The notes below the pieces were generated by a model. It did not search any database, was not told where the DNA came from, and saw nothing but the letters and a program-made list of their open reading frames with translations. A program made the position numbers and the translations under genes. A stretch of DNA of 42,500 nt from assembly GCA_000320545.1 (NCBI GenBank), contig ADNK01000774.1, positions 1-42,500 of the forward strand. Direction: 5' to 3'. This document shows, in pieces, positions 35,775 through 42,500 of the stretch. How positions within the stretch are numbered: position 1 is the stretch's first letter; each line of letters begins with the position of its first letter. The stretch is from Bigelowiella natans CCMP2755 (Eukaryota; Cercozoa; Chlorarachniophyceae).

Positions 35775-36223
35775 TCTCTCTCGCTCTATGAATAACAATT
35801 GAGCAGCTTTCGGCTGCAGTGCGACTATTTCTGGAGGATGAGCCTTCTGGTAGACAACTAAGAGCAGTAGCCGTAGAAGTAGTAGTAGTAGTGGGAGTAG
35901 AAGTAATACAACTAGAGGATGATAAGAGGATATAACAATACATGAAGATACAATGAACACCCCCTTTTACTTCTCTTTCACTTTCTTACTGTCCTCTTCT
36001 CTCTCTCTTCCTTTATTCCCGTTTCCCCCCCGTCTCCCTCGGAGATGATCCTGTAGTTTCTTCACTTATTCTTCTTCTTCTTCTTCCTCTCCTTCTTCCG
36101 CCATCATCATCGATCAGGAGTCTTGCTATTCGTTAACGGTCCCGGTAGTGTAAAGGTAGTACGCAGCAATAATCTGCAGAGAATCTTGATATTTTCACCA
36201 CCATCAAAATACTTCTCTCTCTT

Positions 36224-36283
<60 letters not shown>

Positions 36284-36508
36284 TCTCTCTCCTATGCTCC
36301 TTGTCGTATTGGTCATCGCTCCTCAATCTCAATACGATTTACTTCATCCCTCTCCCTGCCATTCAAACCCTCCAGACCGTGGTGAAGAAGCTTCATGAGC
36401 AAGGCGTGTGGTGGGCTCTGCCTCTCAGCGGGTTGTTGTTGTTTCCAACCATTCGTTTTGACTTATAAACAAAATTATTGTAGATTATGAGTAGTAGCAG
36501 TAGCAGGT

Positions 36509-36542
<34 letters not shown>

Positions 36543-37583
36543 CAGCGGAAGTGGTGGGTGAGGATTGTATGGATAATGATGAGGACAATAGTTATCCAGC
36601 TTTTGTTTTCCGACTTTCTTCTTCTTGTTCTTGTTGTTTTTGTTGTTCTTCTTCCTATTAAATAGATCCATGGAAACGGAAGAGAGGGTCCGCGTTGTGA
36701 AAAGGCTGGCTAAGGTAGTGAGAGTGCTCACCATCATATTAATCTCTTGGCTACTCTCTACTTGTTCTTCGTTGATTCCCGTTCTTTTCTTTGCAGGCAT
36801 CCCGTGGGGACCTGGATGAAACGATACCCGGAGAAGTAACCCTATCTCAAAAACAACAACAACAACAACAACAACGCAGTAAACTAGTGCAAACCTCATC
36901 ATCATCACCATGATTGTGGGTTGATATCATCAGGTGTTGGTCGCAACAGACGTAGCCTCCAGAGGCTTGGATCCTCCCCTTCTCTCGCATGTGGTAGTAG
37001 TAGTAGTCATAATAATAATAATAATGATAACTATAATAGCAATAATGATACAATAATAGTACGCTGCATCATCTTTTGAGTAGATGATGAGGATTAGTAA
37101 CACTGACAAAAGCACGATTATTACAATGCCCCTGCAATGACTATTGGAACAACGCTCAGATTAACATTGATGTGCCGCGAAATCTCAAGAGTTATGCTCA
37201 TAGAGCTGGACGATGTGGGAGGGCTGGAAGGTAGTAAGTCGCAAAAACAAGCAACAGAAGAGAATATATTGACTAAGACAGTTACAATGCACACGTTTCA
37301 ATAATCGTTGGACCCCATTCTCCTTCATCTTCATCGCTCGTTGTCGCCATCACTCACTTTGCAGGCCAGGCCTTGTTGTCACCCTGGCTGGTAATGAGAC
37401 TGAGGCATGTGCTGCAGAGGATTTAGGAGCGCAGGTTATAAACGATTGCTCATGTATATATCACATCAAATCCCATCCTTGTATATAGCTGGTGGCATTT
37501 GATTACCAGCCTACCATAGATGCTAACGAAAAATTCATGAGAGAGACCAAAAGTTTTTCTAAGAGAAATTCATGCCCTATCTC

Positions 37584-37622
<39 letters not shown>

Positions 37623-37689
37623 ATTTGTAATTATGCTGGTTACGCTACCATTACAGATTGGGGCAAAAGTAGTCCGGATTGACATTTGA
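31078..37689 (+). CDS. SAP-domain DEAD-box (DECD) RNA helicase with secretory/plastid-type leader
   Basis: ATP-dependent RNA helicase. Start MMMIPRAAVTTALLALLASP continues VALYLLTAPL, a signal peptide, followed by a basic Ser/Arg stretch (LDRPSSTRLEVNCRRVPGKG). This suggests plastid import. A SAP motif follows: SVSQLKNLCRKFGLPSSGAR, AQLLERLREA. Acidic linker, then the helicase motifs: Q motif IRRPNALQVEAIPM; motif I AAATGSGKT; Ia VVPGQELARQ; GG GGDDKARQ; Ib VGTPARLLEVLKKG; motif II DECD at 34008-34019; motif III SSASAADH (SAT replaced by SAS). An Arg/Gly-rich exon follows (35162-35431, with RRRGGQGMMRRGGRGQWSSG). Then motif IV GVLLFVNGPGSVK; motif V EVLVATDVASRGLD; motif VI SYAHRAGRCGRAGR (about 37187-37230). 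The last exon ends in IGAKVVRIDI (TGA 37687-37689) or, via another junction, at 37682. Around 20 exons, with introns full of AT, CT and trinucleotide repeats. Confidence 0.88.
31607..31643. repeat. (AT)n microsatellite in a helicase intron
   Basis: A pure AT run in the intron that splits the SAP motif after GARAQ. Similar AT runs recur in four later introns of the same gene, at about 33891-33917, 35001-35031, 35640-35673 and 37590-37617. Confidence 0.92.
32834..32866. repeat. (CT)n tract just upstream of a splice acceptor
   Basis: A CT run ends about 12 bases before the CCACCAG acceptor of the exon that completes motif I (GKTLTFLLPMITR). It would serve as an extended polypyrimidine tract. 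Confidence 0.88.
33888..35780. repeat. Series of dinucleotide and trinucleotide microsatellites in helicase introns
   Basis: In order: AT (about 33891-33917), ATC/CAC (about 34299-34365), GT (about 34764-34798), AT (35001-35031), ATG (about 35445-35473), GAT (about 35563-35600), AT (35640-35673) and TC (about 35740-35780). All fall between exons, never inside recognised motifs. Confidence 0.85.
36213..36541. repeat. (CTCTCTTT)n and (AGT)n repeats in helicase introns
   Basis: A higher-order CT array with periodic TTT (unit CTCTTTCT) spans about 36213-36290, upstream of the TVVKKLHEQGVWW exon. An AGT run at about 36510-36541 lies in the following intron. An AAC run near 36849-36875 follows the donor after IPGE and is intronic, not poly-Gln. 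Confidence 0.85.
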
Positions 37690-38245
37690 TGCGACACGCT
37701 GCTGCGCAAATGCTCTACTTCCAACGTTTCATCGCTTTCAATGCAGCATAGTTAATCTATGGCAAAGTTACAGTGAGGCATCAGCCAATACGTTGGCGTG
37801 GCCTGAAAATGTCTCCGAGGCAGCGAGAAAATATGTTCCTGTAGATGTGCGTGTAAACATTTTAGAAGTTTAAACATTGAAAATAAGCCTCACAGCAGCG
37901 ATCGAAGATAGCATGCATTTATATATTCAAACATAGCTAGATGGTGGAAAGTAGTTATCGGGTGGCCTCGATTCAATGATAGCTGTATGCGCCGTCTCGC
38001 GCAGTCTATGTGCCCTTATCAATGCTAACGTGTATGTTCACAACATTGTGCGCTCACGCGTAGTCATAAATAGTATCATGTGCGTTTCCATGCAGCCTAC
38101 GCTTGTGCTATGTATACATGCATTTTGCTATAATGATTAGTATTTGTGAAGCTATTAATGCATGTTATGGTTGTGTACGTTTTAGTGTTGGCTAGGGCAC
38201 TGAATTACATAATTATTGAACTTCACCATGCTATATTAAATAAAA
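37690..38245. other. Convergent 3'-3' gap with island composition
   Basis: No gene is supported. From about 37930 the sequence has the same words as the other convergent gaps (GCATGC, GTACG, CTACGC, TGCATTT, GTGCG) and no simple repeats. A 64-codon frame at 37679-37873 has no ATG at its start and no recognised content, and probably belongs to the helicase 3' UTR. Confidence 0.5.
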
Positions 38246-39513
38246 CTAAGAACAAGCGCAGAACCTGCGTGCATTTCGATGGCTGTTTCCGCATTGAGTC
38301 TTAGTTTTCACCTCATTAAGAGAGTTGCATACTGTCGTTGCAATGTCGTCATTCAGGTTCGCTGCATTGTACCAAGAGGACCCGTCGATATCTTGAGCCG
38401 GTGCAATACTGTTACAACTTGCAGCGAAAGGAAGACTGAATTCCACAGCATTCAATTTAGCCTGGATGCCTCCAGGGCTAGAAGCTGAGGGAGTTCTCAT
38501 AGCCTATGCGTGCAGTACAATCAGTGAATGAATAAGACATACAGGACCCAATGCTTTGTTGTTACCGCTTCATCACATTGCTTGCCGATGCTGACACATA
38601 CTGAGTCACAACTCTGTCCGGCATGGCCTTGCACCCAAGGTAACGTCCTTGTGGGGCCTTCGGCTAGCAGCAGATCAACCCCATTTCCTGGAAACCCGTC
38701 TGGTGGAACCTCACCCTCCAAATTTTCATAAAGTCCATTAGGATAGTAAAACCATCCTGCGTAATCAAGTTTTGTAGGTATTATTACAGGCAGTAAGAGG
38801 TTGTGCGAAGAATCCACTGACCTTCGTTGGCTGGGCCGACTTTTATCAATGCTTGGAAGGTTATATTTCCAGTCCCCGCAGGGGGGCCTTTGAAACGAAA
38901 GCGGGTTCTCAATGGCTTCAAGTCGCCCTGTGCGTGCATTATGCACCCAGGTTCTGGACTGACCCACTTTCTATTAAATTGAAATGTGGAATCAGTAGTG
39001 CTCCAAAGACCAATATGAGAATGCGTCTTGTTGTATGCATGAAGCGCCAAGCCACGATACTTTTGTGAATAATTTTCCACCGTCAGATAAATATCCATCC
39101 ACTCTCCAGGGCGGTAGAAAGTAGGATCCTGTAGTAAGAAAAATATTTTGTGGTTTTGCATTATATTATTTCATGGAGAGAAAACGATGGCATGTATTGA
39201 TTCACGTCACCTGGCTTTTCGGTCCAATTCCCGTTCGTAAGCTGAACGCGCTAGAATATACAGGTCGGCCCGCCCAAGACATTGGTCCATAAGCAGAAGA
39301 ACATTTGAGATGATTTCCATCGACGAAGTTTCTCGGATCACAGCCAATAGCATCTCTAGCATCCCAACAGTATCCTAGGAACACACCACCAGCAGAACTT
39401 CCTTCTGCAGGACGTAAGAAAGAGTTAGCCGATTGAAAGAAAGATAAAAAGAAATTGCATCGAAGACCTGTCGTCCGTAAGAAGAGAATCAAAATGAGGA
39501 TGAGGATTGTCAT
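38246..39513 (-). CDS. Secreted Cys-rich protein with a Reeler-like beta domain
   Basis: Four exons join in phase 0/1 from ATG 39513 to the stop at 38248-38246, about 300 residues. N-terminal signal peptide: MTILILILILFLRTTG. A first Cys-bearing segment: GYCWDARDAIGCDPRNFVDG and AYGPMSWAGRP. Then FYRPGEWMDIYLTVENYSQK, YRGLALHAYNKTHSHIGLW, GCIMHAQGDLKPLR and TGNITFQALIKVGPANEG, which follow the strand order of Reelin-N (Reeler) domains (YxPG...V.L, F.GLLLQA, G.I.F.A.V). The last part, WVQGHAGQSCDSVCVSIGKQ with CDEA and a terminal C-x8-RRFCAC-like end, resembles small disulfide-rich modules found in algal and protist extracellular proteins. N-glycosylation sequons are present. No membrane anchor is seen. 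Probably a cell-surface or matrix protein. The Reeler assignment is moderate; secretion is strong. Confidence 0.7.
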
Positions 39514-39789
39514 ATGCTCGGCCGTACGAGATTACGAGATTTGTACAGATAGGTGAGTTGCACGTGATACTTGGGAACAACAAGGTTAGTATATTCGTCG
39601 ATTGCGGACGAATATGGGAAGGTGTGCGCGTGCAATGCCACGCGTGTGAGAAAAGTAACGTCGTGAGACCGGGTGAGCCGAAATTCTAGAGTCTTAGACG
39701 CCCACAGATATTCGACGGGCCTTAGACTTAGAAAAGGGAGAAATGGGGAGATTTCTGAGGAAGAGAGCTATTATTATTCGAGTCATTGA

Positions 39790-40149
39790 ATGGTAAAACT
39801 GAAGAAGCAGCAAGTGTTCATGATCATCGGTACAGCTGCAGATCCAGCAGCTGACGAAACTCGCAAAAAAACGCTGATTTTGGTTGTCAACCCCATCATC
39901 CATCCATTTATGCGGGAGGATTTTTACACAAAAAACGGTTGTCGCACATTGTCGCACATTGTCGCCACATCAAAACCAAAGCCGTTCGTCGGTAGGCGGT
40001 TTATTTTCAAGTTTCACTTTGATTCGACGAAAATTAGGAGTGGACTCCTAGTTTCCGGGTACACGAGAAAGTACAGAGAATTTATGTCCTACGACAAAGC
40101 AAAGAAATCGAAATTGAAAAAATCCAGCGACGCGCTGGAAGACAGGTAG
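39790..40149 (+). CDS. Weak candidate ORF, 119 codons
   Basis: Starts at ATG (MVKLKKQQVFMIIGTAADPA) and ends in a Lys-rich tail (DKAKKSKLKKSSDALEDR). No family is recognised. A donor-like CAG|GTAGAC lies at its end. The opposite strand of the same place is also readable: a hydrophobic frame TIILGYIGPIVAIIGTVMFV (about 40220-40280 minus) followed by a well-formed minus intron (GTAAAATACC ... TGTCTTCCAG). Both cannot easily be real over the shared bases near 40030-40150. I cannot decide which, so confidence is low for either. Confidence 0.25.
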   Translation: MVKLKKQQVFMIIGTAADPAADETRKKTLILVVNPIIHPFMREDFYTKNGCRTLSHIVATSKPKPFVGRRFIFKFHFDSTKIRSGLLVSGYTRKYREFMSYDKAKKSKLKKSSDALEDR

Positions 40150-40581
40150 ACAAAAACAGTGAGATATTATTGGTATTTTACGATAAGTTGTTATGTTCGA
40201 TCGATCGATACTGGAGACGAACATGACGGTGCCAATGATAGCGACAATAGGCCCAATATATCCTAAAATTATTGTTTTCAACGCAACAGACTTAAAGAAG
40301 AGTACCCTACCCCCTAACCCCCCTGTGGCACCCTTACCCAAAGCAGTGTGCTCATATTTGAAATCGTGTCAAGAATAGCCATAATCGAATTTTATTTCAT
40401 TATTCGCGCACAATGAACGCAAACGGACATGATATTCTGTTTGATGAGAGCGATCGCAGTGTGTGATTTGACTCGTTTGGCCGGGTCATGTTGATTTTCC
40501 ACAGCTTCCCATTTTTTGTATTTCGAATGGGCGACGATAAGGCTCTGTTACTGTAACTGAGTCGCCTTCGAATAAATTTTA
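40150..40581. promoter_or_regulatory. Upstream region of lysyl-tRNA synthetase
   Basis: It contains the minus-strand hydrophobic frame mentioned for the candidate at 39790 (it lacks an ATG in frame upstream) and, nearer 40581, non-coding sequence that should carry the LysRS promoter. No defined element is recognised. Confidence 0.35.
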
Positions 40582-42108
40582 ATGATGGATAACCTCCATC
40601 TATTCTCTGCCGTACCTCATCAAACTATGAATTACTCCATAGCGAAGAACGGGAGAATGATACGAGGAGACGGAGGCTTCTCTACCATCAACGTTCTACT
40701 CTCTGCGACCATTGGATTGATTATGTTTACGATTCTCCGATTTCCAAGAAGTTCACATTCTGTGCATACTGTTGCCACGGTAAGGAACACAAATTGATTG
40801 TACTACGACACAAGAATTCACGAAGAGTGCCCTCTTAAACACATCATCGTCGTCGTCGTCGTCGTATATCCCTCAGAGTCTAGCTTCGAGAACAACCCAA
40901 AGTACATCTGCTCGCGCTTCTCGCTTAACTTACCCAGGGATACAGTTTGGTGGTTTGAAGCAGCCAAATATGCGACAACTGAGAATGTTCGCGAAAACAA
41001 AGCAATCGAAAGCTACAGCTTCGACTGGTGACTGGAATTTCATTTATCTCCCCCTCCTCCTCCATTGCAATCCTCACCCACACGTATCCTTTGTCATCCT
41101 TGAATAGAATCACCGAAAGATCTCTTCGAGACTCGCCTGAAGAAATCAGAGGAAATTGCCGATGGTATTGCCACATATTGTTTGTTGTTGCTGAATTATT
41201 GTCGATATACTATCGTAATCTGACGACGACGCTGCTACTACCAATCTAGCTGGTCTGTTCCCCTACGAGTATAAGTACGATATTTCTCACACCGCTGCTC
41301 AAGTGAAACAAGAGTTCAGTGCTCTTGAACCAGGTGGTAGTGGTGTGGTAGTGGTGGTAGCAGTGCATCATCACAAAGCATCGATCTTCATAAAACGGTG
41401 TATTATTATCACCTAGGGCTCGAGGATGAAGACGCAGATGTTTCTGTAGCAGGTTGTGAGATCCCATTGTTGTTTTGGCTTGGTTTTTATCATTCTATAC
41501 TGCCCTCCATATACCCCGCTCCTAAGCTTCCAAGAGTTAGATAAGGCCAATCAATCATGAAGTCCTCGCCAATTCTCAGGACGGATTATGTTGAAGCGTG
41601 TTTTTGGGAAGCTAGCATTTTTCACGCTGCAAGACCAAACAGATACGATTCAGTACGTGAATATGAGCATAGCATTGGGAAATTTCATGCAGACTCGTAG
41701 CCAAATCATAACAAACCCTGAATCATGAGATTATGCATCATCATCATCATCATCATCATCATTTGTTGTGTTACTGCTAGGCTGTACCTGGATAAAAACC
41801 GCTTGCAGGATAATTTTCCACAGTTGAAGTCATGGTTCGATGCAGGTATTATAACAGCGCAATAGAAGGTTTTTGAGTGGGTGAGTGAGTGAGGGAGTGA
41901 GTGATAATGTGTCCATCTAATAAATAAATTGATTGTTGATTACAATATCATCCCGTTGTTTTTCTTCCTCTACTCCTCTCCCTTTCTACTCCACTGCAGG
42001 TGATATTATAGGCGCACGTGGTACTGTCAAACGGACAGAAAAGGGTAAAAAATACTGTTCTTAGCTATTCTTGTACACTCTTGTACACACACACACACAC
42101 ACACACAA

Positions 42109-42155
<47 letters not shown>

Positions 42156-42500
42156 AACATGTTCTCCGATGATGCAGCTCGAAAGATTCATGGGCTTCAA
42201 CGCAAAAGCATGAATAGCATAAAAGCACACATCATGCACAAACTCTCTCATGCACAAACTCTATTCATGACGAACCTCGTGAAGATCATCATCATCAACA
42301 TCATCATCAACAACAACAACAACATCATTGATTTCTTCTCGTAGGCGAAATGAGTGTATATGTGAAAGAATGGTCTATGCTAACCAAAGCTCTAAGGTAA
42401 AATTATTATAAGCTCTACCATCGTAAAGAAAATCAACACCATGATCATTTCTTCCTCATAAACCTCCTCTCATGGATGACTCTTCCCCACCTCTCCTCCT
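40582..42500 (+). CDS. Lysyl-tRNA synthetase, 5' part, with complex-organelle leader (runs off the window)
   Basis: Class II LysRS charges tRNA-Lys. From ATG 40582 exon 1 holds a hydrophobic segment (INVLLSATIGLIMFTILRF). It splices in phase 0 (GTAAGG ... CCCTCAG) to a basic Ser/Thr/Arg stretch (SLASRTTQSTSARASRL, KQPNMRQLRMFAKTKQSKAT), which looks like a signal or anchor followed by a transit peptide. The enzyme begins SPKDLFETRLKKSEEIADAG, LFPYEYKYDISHTAAQVKQE (family region before the OB fold). The OB-fold anticodon domain follows: DADVSVAGRIMLKRVFGKLA, FFTLQDQTDTIQLYLDKNRL, WFDAGDIIGARGTVKRTEKG, and EMSVYVKEWSMLTKALR at about 42344-42396. The catalytic domain lies beyond 42500. A downstream in-frame ATG at 40970 (MRQLRMFAKT) could give a shorter product. 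Organellar targeting is inferred. Confidence 0.9.
41728..42149. repeat. (ATC)n and compound (AC)n(AT)n microsatellites in LysRS introns
   Basis: ATC at about 41732-41762 just before the exon LYLDKNRLQD, and AC (about 42086-42107) with AT (about 42119-42149) in the intron before EMSVYVKEW. The AC-AT order matches the kinase intron repeat. Confidence 0.88.

Noticed and set aside
36837-36900. Apparent poly-Gln/poly-Ser insert in the helicase between motifs IV and V
   Set aside because: A good donor (GTAACC) lies after IPGE, and joining it to VLVATDVASRGLD restores the family sequence, so the CAA and TCA runs are intronic.
1-42500. tRNA, rRNA or transposase genes
   Set aside because: I looked for cloverleaf, rRNA core words, and transposase or reverse-transcriptase motifs and saw none; short or divergent copies could be missed by eye.

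Overview
This is nuclear DNA of a eukaryote. Nearly every gene is cut into many short exons separated by GT...AG introns, and the introns are packed with microsatellites. The organism is most likely a photosynthetic stramenopile (ochrophyte) alga. Three genes begin with a hydrophobic signal-like segment followed by a basic, Ser/Thr-rich stretch, as in proteins imported into a complex plastid. A LSMT/SETD-type methyltransferase, a MICU calcium-uptake regulator and strictly alternating gene strands also fit. Brown algae are known for such alternation; the exact lineage is my inference.

I rebuilt the genes by joining exons by eye on reading phase and family motifs. Order and strand: YqgF/RuvX-like nuclease (+, 417-1575); deoxyribose-phosphate aldolase (-, 2402-3804); unknown protein (+, 4561-5155); unknown membrane protein with a plastid-like leader (-, 6328-9037); MICU EF-hand protein (+, 9349-15023); tail-anchored SET-domain methyltransferase (-, 16187-20761); fibronectin III-protein kinase (+, 22279-26857); zinc-knuckle nuclear-type protein (-, 28430-29574); SAP-DEAD-box helicase with a secretory/plastid leader (+, 31078-37689); secreted Reeler-like Cys-rich protein (-, 38246-39513); and the 5' part of lysyl-tRNA synthetase (+, 40582 to beyond the window end).

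Strands alternate without exception among these eleven genes. The window is therefore a series of divergent, promoter-sharing pairs and convergent 3'-3' pairs. The five convergent gaps share a distinct look: rich in TGCATG/GTACA/CTACG words, almost free of the trinucleotide microsatellites that fill the introns, and carrying copies of a small dispersed repeat. The divergent gaps lack this. The genes do not form one pathway; they are housekeeping, signalling and organelle genes. The main unusual points are the genome architecture and several domain combinations: methyltransferase plus tail anchor, FnIII plus kinase, and SAP plus DEAD-box plus an RGG-rich insert plus a leader.
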